From: Butyricimonas synergistica DSM 23225
GTDB lineage: Bacteria; Bacteroidota; Bacteroidia; Bacteroidales; Marinifilaceae
Assembly: GCF_000379665.1 (NCBI RefSeq)
Contig: NZ_KB903360.1
Span: forward strand, 64,175-128,174
DNA: 64,000 nucleotides
Reading direction: 5' to 3'
Shown here in pieces: positions 25,529 to 35,153 of this stretch. The first letter of the stretch is position 1. Each line of letters starts with the position of its first letter. The position numbers were made by a program, and so were the translations under genes. The notes below the pieces were generated by a model. That model was not told the DNA's origin. It saw only the letters and a list, made by a program, of their open reading frames with translations, and did no database searches.

Positions 25529-27112
25529 TTAAATATTTCCTGTCACGAACGAATAAGCAATATCCTGAATCGTGCCAAAACCAGTGTGGACAATAGCTTT
25601 CACGAAATCGCCAGCTTCATCCAAAAATATCTCGTGCAACTCTCCCGTCCCGTCAGCCTTGTTCACCACGATTCCGATACTACGGTTTTCATTGGTTACG
25701 TTATAATGAGAACTGCATACCCGGAACTGCATTTGATGAATCACACCTCCCGCATCATACAATTCAATAGCTTCCTTACTTACCGAATTGTACAGGTAGA
25801 CTTTTGACTCTTTCGTGTAGAAGAATTGATCAGCATAAGCTACCGAGGTTGCAAAACAAGAGTTTGCATCCACGTCCAAACTACCGAGTTCCACTTTTTT
25901 TATCGAAACACCCCCGTCACCATCTTTATCTTTTCCCGCCTCAAAATGATACATATTATAAATAGAGGTAGCCGTATTCTTCCCAATCACAAGAGCTCCA
26001 CTCTCCTCGGAAGCCGGAGAAATTCCCTGACCGACCCAAAGAACTTCATTTTTCTCCCACTCGTTTTCATCTAGCGAACCGTTTGGCACCAATGTCAGCA
26101 ATGCCGTGTTTCCGTCATCATTCGAAGGATATATCGTTCCGTCCTCCCTGTAACAACTGTTCTGGTTTAATTCATAATACATGAATTTCTTGTTCTTTTT
26201 ATCCCATACAGTCACAAACCCATTGGTAGACATATACATTTTATCGACCGTATAATTTTCAACATCCGGTTGAGTTTTTACCGTATAGTAAAATCCGGTT
26301 GAACCTGCATGATAGAATTTACCGTTTTGATCTACAACTACACTATTACGCCAAACATTATTTGCGACCCCATAAGCAAATTTTTGCGAGAAACCGCTCG
26401 GGAATAATATTCTTGAAGGTTTGTAATCCAACATCTCAAAGGCATACAACCAACTTACCGAATCGGGTTGTACCACACTTAACGCTGCTCCCCGCCTATA
26501 ATCCAAACTTTGATCCGGGGCATACATGATGCGTTCGGCTTTCTGGAAGCGTCTCGCCCCCCACAAATCCTGATAAACATCCAACGTGATCTGTGCTGTT
26601 TCCTCTTCATTCGGGTCTTCGATTACCGACAACCGGCGATCACCCTGCGGACCGTTCAACACGAACCAACTCCTCACGAAAGGTACTACGGTTTTCATGT
26701 TTAACTGGCGATAGTACTCAATTTGTGTAGACACATCCTTCACCTTAAAAACAACCTCGTAAAGCGATGCTTTTCTAGGAGGATACTTCAACAACAATTC
26801 CTTCATGTACACGCTATCGATAACTTTTTTACCATCCACCGTGCGAGAAACGGTCCATAAAAACTCCAAATTATCCTCTCCATCCTTCGTCGTCTGGCTA
26901 ATAACAGGGATATAGGTTACTTTCAAAGAATCCAGAGGTGGTTGCCGATACTGGTAAGAATACGAGTAATCCTCGCCTTCGCTTGTAGCTTCGGGGGTGA
27001 ATGCAATCGTCAGATCGTTCACCTCCTTGTAATCATAATTTCCTTTATCATCATAGCACCCTGCTAGAAATAAAGTAACGATTCCCAATATATAAATTAT
27101 CTTTTTCATCAT
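25529..27112 (-). CDS. PKD-like family lipoprotein
   Basis: A 527-residue surface lipoprotein. The ATG at 27112 (or 27109) is preferred over an upstream alternative codon at 27142 that overlaps the preceding gene, because it gives the lipoprotein signal MMKKIIYILGIVTLFLAGC followed by YDDKGNYDY. An N-terminal PKD/Ig-like domain (LEFLWTVSRTVDGKKVIDS) precedes a long propeller-like beta part. It is a paralogue in plan of the gene at 1788-3206 and again follows a DUF4843 gene. Function unknown. Confidence 0.85.
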   Translation of the reverse strand: MMKKIIYILGIVTLFLAGCYDDKGNYDYKEVNDLTIAFTPEATSEGEDYSYSYQYRQPPLDSLKVTYIPVISQTTKDGEDNLEFLWTVSRTVDGKKVIDSVYMKELLLKYPPRKASLYEVVFKVKDVSTQIEYYRQLNMKTVVPFVRSWFVLNGPQGDRRLSVIEDPNEEETAQITLDVYQDLWGARRFQKAERIMYAPDQSLDYRRGAALSVVQPDSVSWLYAFEMLDYKPSRILFPSGFSQKFAYGVANNVWRNSVVVDQNGKFYHAGSTGFYYTVKTQPDVENYTVDKMYMSTNGFVTVWDKKNKKFMYYELNQNSCYREDGTIYPSNDDGNTALLTLVPNGSLDENEWEKNEVLWVGQGISPASEESGALVIGKNTATSIYNMYHFEAGKDKDGDGGVSIKKVELGSLDVDANSCFATSVAYADQFFYTKESKVYLYNSVSKEAIELYDAGGVIHQMQFRVCSSHYNVTNENRSIGIVVNKADGTGELHEIFLDEAGDFVKAIVHTGFGTIQDIAYSFVTGNI

Positions 27113-27138
27113 TTTCACTTTTACGATTAAACGGGGGG

Positions 27139-28125
27139 TCACTTATCATTATCCGGGAGTACAGGATTTTCCGGGAACTGGGGGAATGCCAGCGGTTCAT
27201 CAGGATGAGCCTCATTCCAAGCATCATATTCCTTACGCAACTGGGTATGTGTCGACTCCCAATCTATCGCCCACGTGGCATTATCAAAATTATATTGTCC
27301 CACGATCGAAACAATAAACTCTTTCTTCGCCTCGCTATATTCTCCCACGTAAGGCTGGATATACGGGTAATCCCACCAAGAGGGCTTCGTCCACACGGGG
27401 AACGTGAAATCTTTCGGGTTCCCGGGATGCTCATCATTATATTTCTGCAATTCCTCCCGCAAGGTCACGTTGTTCGCAGCCCAATCATCATACATATTAA
27501 ATAAGTTATGCAGGATAGAAACCATAAAGGCATACTTTTCTTCGGAATACTCACCCAGGTAATCTTTTTGCATATCCCAATATTCCGGTTTCGGGTAACG
27601 ATTGGATACCCTTAACCTGTAAATCTTCTTTTCTGCGGCGCCCGATTCAAAGTAAGGATCCGATTCATCGAGATCAAAGGTCAGCCCCACCGTATAGTTG
27701 CCCCGGGTCTCGGGAAGCAGAACGACGAATTGAATGGTATCAATCAATTGTCCCGCCCGGAAACGATAGGAAGGAAAAAACTCAACCTTAGCCGCTGTTG
27801 CCGGATCCTGTCCGTCCAGCAGTACGGTTTTCAATTTAAATTCCCGGTCTTCCACTCCGCTATGCCCCATCAGTGTGACATACAAGGAAAGCGTATCCCG
27901 CAACAGCGAATCCCCGAAATAATGCCTACGAGTGTACGGGTATCCCCATTCCCAGACCGTATCCACCCGGTACTGGTCAATAAACTTGTAATCCAGTTGC
28001 ATTTCATTGGTATCATAATTAAACTGCAACCCATCCCTGTCTATCGCATATCCCTGTATCGTGTCTTCCTGGCAAGCGGCTAACGAGATAAGCAAAAGAG
28101 CGATATAAACAATATATTTTCTCAT
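27139..28125 (-). CDS. DUF4843 domain-containing lipoprotein
   Basis: A 328-residue lipoprotein with signal MRKYIVYIALLLISLAAC (Cys18). The N-terminal domain (about 30-180) resembles DUF4843: LQFNYDTNEM, LSLYVTLMGHSGVEDREFKLKTVLLDGQ, and FVVLLPETRGNYTVGLTFDLDE. The C-terminal part carries two related stretches, YLGEYSEEKYAFMVSILHNLFN (about 186-207) and YVGEYSEAKKEFIVSIVGQYNF (about 262-283), so it contains an internal duplication of about 75 residues. It sits between susD and the PKD-like gene, as in the first locus. Function unknown. Confidence 0.8.
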   Translation of the reverse strand: MRKYIVYIALLLISLAACQEDTIQGYAIDRDGLQFNYDTNEMQLDYKFIDQYRVDTVWEWGYPYTRRHYFGDSLLRDTLSLYVTLMGHSGVEDREFKLKTVLLDGQDPATAAKVEFFPSYRFRAGQLIDTIQFVVLLPETRGNYTVGLTFDLDESDPYFESGAAEKKIYRLRVSNRYPKPEYWDMQKDYLGEYSEEKYAFMVSILHNLFNMYDDWAANNVTLREELQKYNDEHPGNPKDFTFPVWTKPSWWDYPYIQPYVGEYSEAKKEFIVSIVGQYNFDNATWAIDWESTHTQLRKEYDAWNEAHPDEPLAFPQFPENPVLPDNDK

Positions 28126-28148
28126 GGTATCTTTTTTACATTACATGA

Positions 28149-29567
28149 TTACTCGGTAACATTCCCGTATTCCACCTCGTCGTTCGGAATCGGTAATACA
28201 TAGTAGCGCATCACATCCACGGGACAACGATAAAAAGTAGCCCGGTTGTGCCTTTTCAAGAAATAAAAGAATTGTCCTTCGGCAAAAAATTCCTTCTGGT
28301 ACTCTTTTTCCAAAGCAGCCACCCGTGAGGCATCCGTGTAGTCCGAGGTAAACTGGATATCGTGCGAACGGGAAATTCCTCTGGTATTACGCACAGTATT
28401 GATATAAGTCACGCTTTCCTCCAAAGAAACCGATTCCGCCAAGATATAATACATCTCGACCAAACGAATCAAAGGCACTTTCTCCTTGTATTGTGTATCC
28501 TCTCCCAGATATTTCCGGCTAATCACGGAATTCAACCCATGCAGGAAGCCGTAATTATTCCGGTAACGAATATCATTCAAACCGATTCCCTCGTTTATCT
28601 CGAAAACAGTACGGGCATTCGCGGGAGAAATCCAAAGTTCCGAGTTCAAAGTAGTTGAATTTTTCCAATAACTCGACAACTTCTCTTCCATATTATACAT
28701 TCCCAAGGCAAACAACGTTTCTTCGAACATAGACACATCCGAACGGTTATCCCTCGCCAATTTCAACCCGCACCCGTCAATAACCTCCCGTGCATACTCG
28801 GCAGCCTTCTCTTTATTCCCAATATACAGGTACACCCTTGCCAGCAAAGCCTTCACGGCGTATTTATTCATCCGGTGCTTCCGATCCCCGATAAAAAGCT
28901 CATTCGCGTTTCGTCCCCAATCCGCCTGATCATTCTTTAGTAAACGTTCTGCCGTAGTCAAATCCCCCAGAATCTTTTCCACCAATTCATTCGCCGCCAT
29001 CAACGGCACTTTTTCCGAGGTAAACTGATCTCTCCACGGCACACTTTTCACCGTGGGATTCAGACTGTACACGGGTCCCCACAAACGCAACAAGTCGAAA
29101 TAATGGAATGCCCGCAAAGCCAAAGCCTCACCTTCAATCAGATCCCGGTATCCCTCCGTCACGATCACGTCCCCGTTCGTACCCAGATTCTTCAGAAGAT
29201 TATTGATATTAGCTATATTCTTGTACATATTTTCCCAAATAGATTCGAGCTTGCCTTTGGAAGAAGCATCATTCGAATAATCGTATATCTTGGCTCTCTC
29301 CTCATCGGTCGGGGCATTCGAAGCACTATAATTATCGTACCGCTGTGCCAGTTGCTCGATATAAGCGAACGTCATATCCGCCCCGTAAGTTTCCGTATTC
29401 GTCATCCGGGCATAAACCCCGATTAAGGCACTCTTGAATCCGTCTTCCGTCCGGAAGAAATCATCCGCCTCCACTTCTGTTTTCGGGTTCACGTCAACCC
29501 AGTCGGAACAGGCTACCAGACCTATCAACATCATCCAACTCCACACTATTAATATCTTTTTCATCAT
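28149..29567 (-). CDS. RagB/SusD-like outer membrane lipoprotein
   Basis: A 472-residue surface lipoprotein partner of the SusC encoded 12 bases upstream. Signal peptide MMKKILIVWSWMMLIGLVAC with Cys20, followed by SDWVDVNPKTEVEADDFFRTEDGF, a typical SusD start. TPR-like helices (EALALRAFHYFDLLRLWGPVY; AVKALLARVYLYIGNKEKA) and the C-terminal LIRLVEMYYILAESV block fix the family. The stop is followed 23 bases later by the DUF4843 lipoprotein gene. Confidence 0.95.
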   Translation of the reverse strand: MMKKILIVWSWMMLIGLVACSDWVDVNPKTEVEADDFFRTEDGFKSALIGVYARMTNTETYGADMTFAYIEQLAQRYDNYSASNAPTDEERAKIYDYSNDASSKGKLESIWENMYKNIANINNLLKNLGTNGDVIVTEGYRDLIEGEALALRAFHYFDLLRLWGPVYSLNPTVKSVPWRDQFTSEKVPLMAANELVEKILGDLTTAERLLKNDQADWGRNANELFIGDRKHRMNKYAVKALLARVYLYIGNKEKAAEYAREVIDGCGLKLARDNRSDVSMFEETLFALGMYNMEEKLSSYWKNSTTLNSELWISPANARTVFEINEGIGLNDIRYRNNYGFLHGLNSVISRKYLGEDTQYKEKVPLIRLVEMYYILAESVSLEESVTYINTVRNTRGISRSHDIQFTSDYTDASRVAALEKEYQKEFFAEGQFFYFLKRHNRATFYRCPVDVMRYYVLPIPNDEVEYGNVTE

Positions 29568-29579
29568 GTATTCCTCCTT

Positions 29580-32500
29580 TTAGTTAAACAATACGGATAA
29601 GGACAAATTAAAATCACGAGCAAAAGGATAATCCAAACCGCGCTCCTGTTTCACCGAGGAAAGCCGAGCGATGTCATTCATCGAGAAATTCAAGGAAACA
29701 CTTGCAATCCGGCACGCCTGCAAAAACTTGAACTCCTTCGGGTCTAAACGGTACCCTATCGAGATTGAAGAAAACTTTAGTTCATTGAATTTTTGTACGA
29801 AACGGCTGCTGCTCTCGGTTGTCTGTCCCACAATCTCAATAGACTTATACCTCGCGTTCGGGTTCTCCGGACTCCAACGTTTCGTCAAGGCTCTCTTGTC
29901 CAGATTATAAGCCACACTTGAATTTTCGATCTTATCCACCAAAGTAGAATTATAACGGTAACCACCCCATTCATAGGTGAAACCTAATCCCACACTCAAA
30001 TTCTTGTACGTGAATGAAGAGGAAATCGCACCCCTGAACTTCGGTTCTGTATCACCCACGGACACCTTATCGATCGGATCCCAAATATAAGTCTTCTCTC
30101 CATTCCGTTTCAAGAAAATTTCCTTTCCGGTTGCCGGGTCAATACCCAACGAACGAACCGTAAACAATTGTGTGGTCGATTTACCTTCTTCGTAAATAGG
30201 CACAGGGGCATCTTTCCGCTTCAGGTTTTCCTCGTTCATCACTTTCAACACGTTCGATATTTTTTTGATTTTATTCTTGTTATGAGCCCCATTAACCGAA
30301 ATCGACCATTGGATCTGACGCTCGTAATCCTGAATAGCGATCACGCTCGCCTGAATATCGATACCCTTATTCTCCAAGGCTCCCGCATTCATCGTCATAG
30401 ACCGGAAACCCACGGATGGAGGCAAAGTATATTCTAATAACAACTCGTCCGTGTAATTATTATAATAAGAGAAAGAAGCGTTAATTCGGCTATTCCACAA
30501 CCCGATCTCAAGAGCCAGACTTCGGTTCTCCGTGGTCGACCACCCTAAATCGGGATTGCCGATCCCCATCAATTCGGCACCCAAAACATCCGAAGCCGGA
30601 TAAGGGAACATCAGGTTGGCAAATGTGTAAGTTTCCTTTGCCTGATAGGGAGAATAACTCTGCGAACCGGTGATACCGTAAGAACCACGAATCACCAGAT
30701 TGGAGATAATCGAATTTTCAAACCATTTCTCCCGGTGGACATTCCAGCGGGCACCGAAAGCCCAAAAAGGAGCCATCCCGGCATCCGAACCGAATTGGGA
30801 AGATATATCCCCGCGCACGCTGAAATCCGCAGCATAACGCATATCGTACATATAGCTGACCTGCCCGATAATACCCATCGAGCGGGAAGTCGATTCCGAA
30901 CCGCTCACCCGGTTATCCATCTCGAAACCGAAAAGGAAATCGGTCATATTATCATTCGGGAATCCCTTGGCAGAGAGATTCACACTGTTACTTTTCGACT
31001 CGTCCACATTCCAACGGGCAAACATACTCACCAGATGTTTATCTTTCTGGAAGTTATAATTCACGGAAGCATTCAAGCTCCACGCAAACGATTCTCCCGT
31101 GTTTTTCGTGTACGATCCTTTCTTGGTCTGATCGGTTTCCTCTGCGAACATCGTGTGATTCATCGACCGGAACTGCTCCATACGGGAGGTTCCCTTGGTG
31201 AAAGAAGCTCCCGCCGATACCCGCAAATTTTCCAAAATAGCCCATTCGATATTCAAATTATCCGTCACGTTAAAATTCTCCGTGAGATCCTTAAACGGGA
31301 ATTGCGTGTTATAAAGCGGATTCTGAATAGTTACTCGTTGTGTACCCGAGCCCATTCCTTTATATTCAATAATTTTCGTGTACTGTCCGTTCTCGTCTGT
31401 TTTCCGGTAATAAGGATTCATCCTCGTATATTCGCTGAAAGAACCGTAAGGAGTATTATTTCCTTTCGTGTTAGACAAGCTCAACTGATTCGAGATATTC
31501 CATTTCTTCCTCCGGTATTGCAATCCCAGGTTCAACCCCATGTTATTACGGTCTGATTCTTTCATTACCCCCGGCTGACTTCCGTAGTTCACGCTCAAGC
31601 TATAACGCAAAGCCTCGTCACCACCATCCATGCTAAGCGTGTGCCGATGCGTCACGGCAGTCCGTAAAGGCTCGGATAACCAATATGTATCCACCCCTCT
31701 CAATATCTCTTGCCGGTAATGATTGTAGTAATTCAGCTGCGACACGGAAGTAAACAACCCCGCCTGCTGTTCGAATTCCAACTTTTCCCTCGCGTTCATC
31801 AAGTTATAATCCGTCAGATCGGGTACGGAAATACCGACACTCGCACTGTAAGACACATTCAACGCACCTGGCAACGGTTTCTTCGTCTCGAAAACTAGAA
31901 CCCCATTCGATGCTCTGGAACCATAAATAGCCGTTGCGGCTGCATCTTTTAATATGGTGATCGACTCCACCCGTTCCGGATCGAGGTCTACAATCCGCTG
32001 CAATGTGGTTTCAAAACCATCCAACACGAAAAGAGGCATATTCGGACGTTGGGAATAATCTCCCATCATCATCTCCATGCTGCTTGCATCAACACCACCC
32101 AATTGCACATCACCCCTCAAACGAAATTCCGGCATCGCGTTCGGGTCAGACCCCCTTGAATTATTTTCCAATATACGGAAACTCGGGTCAAAAATCTGCA
32201 AAGCCTTCAACAAATTATTCGGGTTCAATTTCTTCAATTCACTTCCTTTCACGGTCACGTACCCTCCTGTGAAACTCTCTACCTTCCGGGGCGCCATACC
32301 GGTTACCACCACATCTTCAATCTCCTCCGTCTTGGGCGTCAACTTAATCTCTATCTCTGTCAGCTTCCCGGTCAAAGGCACCGTTTCACTCTCGAACCCG
32401 ATAAAAGAAACGATCAATGCCCTTATTCCTTCCGGTACTTCAATAAAGAAATTTCCGTCCATATCCGTAACGACACCCATACCCGGTTTCTCTTTCAACA

Positions 32501-32939
32501 CGATACTGGCTCCAGGCAAAGTTTCTTTCGTACTTGCATCGATCACCTTACCGCTCACCTTAATCACGGTTGCCCCGGGAGCCGTTTTCGGACGGGGCTT
32601 CAACATGATCACCCGATTGATCTGAAACTCGACATCCACGTCTTGTCCACCCAACACGATCATCAACACGTAATTCAACGTTTCGCCCTTAAAATCAGCC
32701 GTAATCTTTTTCTTCACGTCAATTTGTGCATGATTGTAGAAAAAACGCACTTTCGCCATCTCCGCCAGAGTATCCAGTACCCTGTTCAGTTCCATCTCCT
32801 TTACCTTCAACGTAATCTTCGTATCCTTGTAATCCTCGTCATTCCCGGCGTGTAGATTTCCGGTGAACAAGAAAAAAACAAGTGCAAAGAGGGTAAATTT
32901 AATTCCACATGAATGTAGACACACTCTTTTTTTTTGCAT
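29580..32939 (-). CDS. SusC/RagA-family TonB-dependent outer membrane transporter with STN domain
   Basis: A 1119-residue TonB-dependent channel. Signal peptide about 1-31. STN domain about 41-115 (KITLKVKEMELNRVLDTLAEMAKV), which should signal to the FecR encoded upstream at 36324-37496. CarboxypepD_reg-like domain about 126-200, TonB-box-like EDVVVTGM at 208-215, plug with SITILKDAAATAIYGSRASNGV, and a beta barrel to the C-terminus (NLSLSVLFN). A run of nine A follows directly after the start codon and its next base. An intra-operon hairpin lies upstream at 32993-33015. Confidence 0.96.
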   Translation of the reverse strand: MQKKRVCLHSCGIKFTLFALVFFLFTGNLHAGNDEDYKDTKITLKVKEMELNRVLDTLAEMAKVRFFYNHAQIDVKKKITADFKGETLNYVLMIVLGGQDVDVEFQINRVIMLKPRPKTAPGATVIKVSGKVIDASTKETLPGASIVLKEKPGMGVVTDMDGNFFIEVPEGIRALIVSFIGFESETVPLTGKLTEIEIKLTPKTEEIEDVVVTGMAPRKVESFTGGYVTVKGSELKKLNPNNLLKALQIFDPSFRILENNSRGSDPNAMPEFRLRGDVQLGGVDASSMEMMMGDYSQRPNMPLFVLDGFETTLQRIVDLDPERVESITILKDAAATAIYGSRASNGVLVFETKKPLPGALNVSYSASVGISVPDLTDYNLMNAREKLEFEQQAGLFTSVSQLNYYNHYRQEILRGVDTYWLSEPLRTAVTHRHTLSMDGGDEALRYSLSVNYGSQPGVMKESDRNNMGLNLGLQYRRKKWNISNQLSLSNTKGNNTPYGSFSEYTRMNPYYRKTDENGQYTKIIEYKGMGSGTQRVTIQNPLYNTQFPFKDLTENFNVTDNLNIEWAILENLRVSAGASFTKGTSRMEQFRSMNHTMFAEETDQTKKGSYTKNTGESFAWSLNASVNYNFQKDKHLVSMFARWNVDESKSNSVNLSAKGFPNDNMTDFLFGFEMDNRVSGSESTSRSMGIIGQVSYMYDMRYAADFSVRGDISSQFGSDAGMAPFWAFGARWNVHREKWFENSIISNLVIRGSYGITGSQSYSPYQAKETYTFANLMFPYPASDVLGAELMGIGNPDLGWSTTENRSLALEIGLWNSRINASFSYYNNYTDELLLEYTLPPSVGFRSMTMNAGALENKGIDIQASVIAIQDYERQIQWSISVNGAHNKNKIKKISNVLKVMNEENLKRKDAPVPIYEEGKSTTQLFTVRSLGIDPATGKEIFLKRNGEKTYIWDPIDKVSVGDTEPKFRGAISSSFTYKNLSVGLGFTYEWGGYRYNSTLVDKIENSSVAYNLDKRALTKRWSPENPNARYKSIEIVGQTTESSSRFVQKFNELKFSSISIGYRLDPKEFKFLQACRIASVSLNFSMNDIARLSSVKQERGLDYPFARDFNLSLSVLFN

Positions 32940-32992
32940 AACTTTGTTTAGTTTTTAGTTTAAAGTAACTTTTAAGTAAAAATTCAAGTAAT

Positions 32993-33015
32993 GGGGAGTA
33001 TCGCTAGTACTCCCC
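32993..33015 (-). terminator. Intra-operon hairpin upstream of the second SusC gene
   Basis: GGGGAGTA and TACTCCCC (32993-33000, 33008-33015) form an 8-bp stem with a 7-base loop, followed on the minus strand by ATTACTTGAATTTTTAC. Probably a partial terminator after the gene at 33022-33999, or a processing/stabilising hairpin for the susC mRNA. Confidence 0.5.
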
Positions 33016-33021
33016 GTACTT

Positions 33022-33999
33022 TTATTTCATGATTTGCGCAAGAATCTTTTTATACTCCTTATCCTTATTATACTTCTTCAAGTAATCCTTTCTCAATTTA
33101 TCGAGTCTATCGAAATCACCGTTATTTGCTATCGCATTGTACAAAAAGACAAACAACGCCGCATCTCTCAAAGAACCATCATAAAAATCAGCAAGATCGG
33201 CATATTCGTCTTCCAACGATTTATTCGGGGTAAACCCTTCTGCCTTATTACCGGCTTCCTTTCGCCTCATATAATCTTTATAAGTCGTGAGAAACGACAT
33301 ATACCCCCGGTTTCTTAGCGAAGCTTTATCCCCTCTCGGTTTATAATCGTTCAACACATCCCAGTATCCGTCAGCCAAACAATCCTGAATTTTCTTCTTG
33401 TGGAAACCTGCACTTGCATACGGGTAGTTAATCAGATTCGTCAGAAAAACCCCATCCAATTCCGACAATACATTATTATATACCCCAGGAGAAATCCGAT
33501 CTCTCACCTGATCCAGAATACAGATCTCTTTTTTCCATTCAGACAACGTCTGGGCGTAATAATCTTTCGCTTCCACTAACGTCACGAGTGCCGCAGGCAT
33601 ATTTGCCTTATACCCGGCAGCTCGTCGAGCAGCCCTTATTTCCTGCAATGCGGTAGCGATAGCGACAGCCTGCGGGGTGCCCGTGTATTCGGCTGTTTTA
33701 TGATATTTCCCATCATACACGATCTTGGCATGAATACTATCCCCCGGTTGCAGGCAAACATAAATCCATGTATTGATCCTCAACATCGTAATATCATCCA
33801 GCTCCACCGCTATTTCCATCAACTGGTTTTCTTGGTAAGGGAGTTCCGCATTTATCCCGTCTTTCTCCATGAAATCAAAATAAACCATATCCCCATTATA
33901 TCCCTGAATCTCGGCAGTGATATAAGTCATTTTACCCTTCGCACCCGCGGGAAGTATAAAAATACATCCCAAGAGTAAAGCTAATATTATCCTTCTCAT
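33022..33999 (-). CDS. Exported protein resembling TlpA N-terminal region, no thioredoxin domain
   Basis: A 325-residue protein with a signal peptide (MRRIILALLLGCIFILPAGAKG). The first half resembles the DUF4369-like beta domain of TlpA-type proteins: the QPGDSIHAKIVYDGKYHKTAEYTGT stretch (about 88-112) is typical. The rest is helical and charged (LDKLRKDYLKKYNKDKEYKKILAQIMK at the end). No CxxC and no thioredoxin fold are present. It sits between the two tandem TlpA genes and susC in one operon. It may be a TlpA relative that lost its catalytic domain; I do not recognise a named family. Confidence 0.65.
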   Translation of the reverse strand: MRRIILALLLGCIFILPAGAKGKMTYITAEIQGYNGDMVYFDFMEKDGINAELPYQENQLMEIAVELDDITMLRINTWIYVCLQPGDSIHAKIVYDGKYHKTAEYTGTPQAVAIATALQEIRAARRAAGYKANMPAALVTLVEAKDYYAQTLSEWKKEICILDQVRDRISPGVYNNVLSELDGVFLTNLINYPYASAGFHKKKIQDCLADGYWDVLNDYKPRGDKASLRNRGYMSFLTTYKDYMRRKEAGNKAEGFTPNKSLEDEYADLADFYDGSLRDAALFVFLYNAIANNGDFDRLDKLRKDYLKKYNKDKEYKKILAQIMK

Positions 34000-34008
34000 A
34001 ACTTTCGT

Positions 34009-35142
34009 TTATTTTTTTCCTACAATCTCTTTTACCTTCGCTATCAATTCCTCTCCCCGCAAATTCAAGGCTACCACTTTCCCCTCCGGATCGATCAACA
34101 CCGTATAAGGCACGGCTCTCACGTTACACAACTTCACGGGTTCCGTTCCCCACATCTTCAAATCACACACTTGTACCCACTTCATCCCATTTTTCTTCAC
34201 AGCTGCCGTCCAAGCATTCTTATCTTTATCCAGGGAAATTCCCAAAATCTCGAAGTTTTTCCCTTTACATTCCTTGTACAGCTTCACCACGTTAGGCATC
34301 TCCCTCAGGCACGGTCCGCACCATGAAGCCCAGAAATCAATCAATACATATTTTCCCCTGAAATCCTTTACACTTACCATCTTGCCATTCTGATCGGGCA
34401 AAGTAAAATCAGGTATAGTGCTTCCCACGTTGAATTCAGCTAAACGAATAAACTCATCCAATTGTTTCGTGTAAGGGTGTTCGTTCAATTTCGAATCAAT
34501 CGCCGTGCGCATAACTTTCAATTCCTCCAACGGCAACTGGTATCTCATTCCCCAGTAAATAAAGAACGGCGCCGTCACTTGATCCGGATACATTTTCACC
34601 ATATCCTTCAGTATATCCAGATTTCTTTGTTTGCCATGAGCCGTACGGCGCTTGAATTCGGCATTTTCATACTCGTAATCCCGTTCTCCATACAGTTTTT
34701 TCTCCAGTAAAAATGCACGCATCGAACTATCCTCAAGATGCTTTATCAAAGCATTATAAAAACCGAAAATATCATTCGTGATCGTTCCTTTAGCTTCTGC
34801 ATTCAAAAAGAACTCCGAATTCGACCGGATATTTATCACTCCATTCTCTAGGAAAAATGGAGTAATCGGGCTCAAACAATCCGGATCTCCGCTTTTAATA
34901 AAATACATTTTCACGCGATCAACCTTCGGTCCCTTGAATGTATAACGGTTATTCACTACCTCGCTGCTATCAATCACCCTCGACGGACCCTGTATTTCGT
35001 CTTCTTCCACCAGATACACTTTATTCGCTTTGTACTTTCCCTCCAATATACCACGAATCTCGTATCCCTCCACCTCTTTCTCTTGTCCGATTACCCAGGC
35101 TGACCACAAACACGCTACAACTAAAACAAATATATGTTTCAT
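34009..35142 (-). CDS. TlpA-family thiol-disulfide protein, tandem copy 2
   Basis: A 377-residue envelope protein. Signal peptide about 1-19. N-terminal DUF4369-like domain about 25-125 (EIRGILEGKYKANKVYLVEEDEI), a helical middle part, and a thioredoxin domain with WCGPC at residues 274-278 and cis-Pro in VPYTVLIDPEGK. It is a close paralogue of the adjacent gene at 35154-36296: both carry KSGDPDCLSPI or KSGDPECLSPI, HPYTKQLDE, and end in KVKEIVGKK. Eleven bases separate the two genes, so they are a recent tandem duplication in the same operon. Confidence 0.9.
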   Translation of the reverse strand: MKHIFVLVVACLWSAWVIGQEKEVEGYEIRGILEGKYKANKVYLVEEDEIQGPSRVIDSSEVVNNRYTFKGPKVDRVKMYFIKSGDPDCLSPITPFFLENGVINIRSNSEFFLNAEAKGTITNDIFGFYNALIKHLEDSSMRAFLLEKKLYGERDYEYENAEFKRRTAHGKQRNLDILKDMVKMYPDQVTAPFFIYWGMRYQLPLEELKVMRTAIDSKLNEHPYTKQLDEFIRLAEFNVGSTIPDFTLPDQNGKMVSVKDFRGKYVLIDFWASWCGPCLREMPNVVKLYKECKGKNFEILGISLDKDKNAWTAAVKKNGMKWVQVCDLKMWGTEPVKLCNVRAVPYTVLIDPEGKVVALNLRGEELIAKVKEIVGKK

Positions 35143-35153
35143 ATCACAAATTA

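Noticed and set aside
30735-31556. 273-codon open frame on the plus strand
   Set aside because: Antisense to the SusC gene; no signal peptide or domain.
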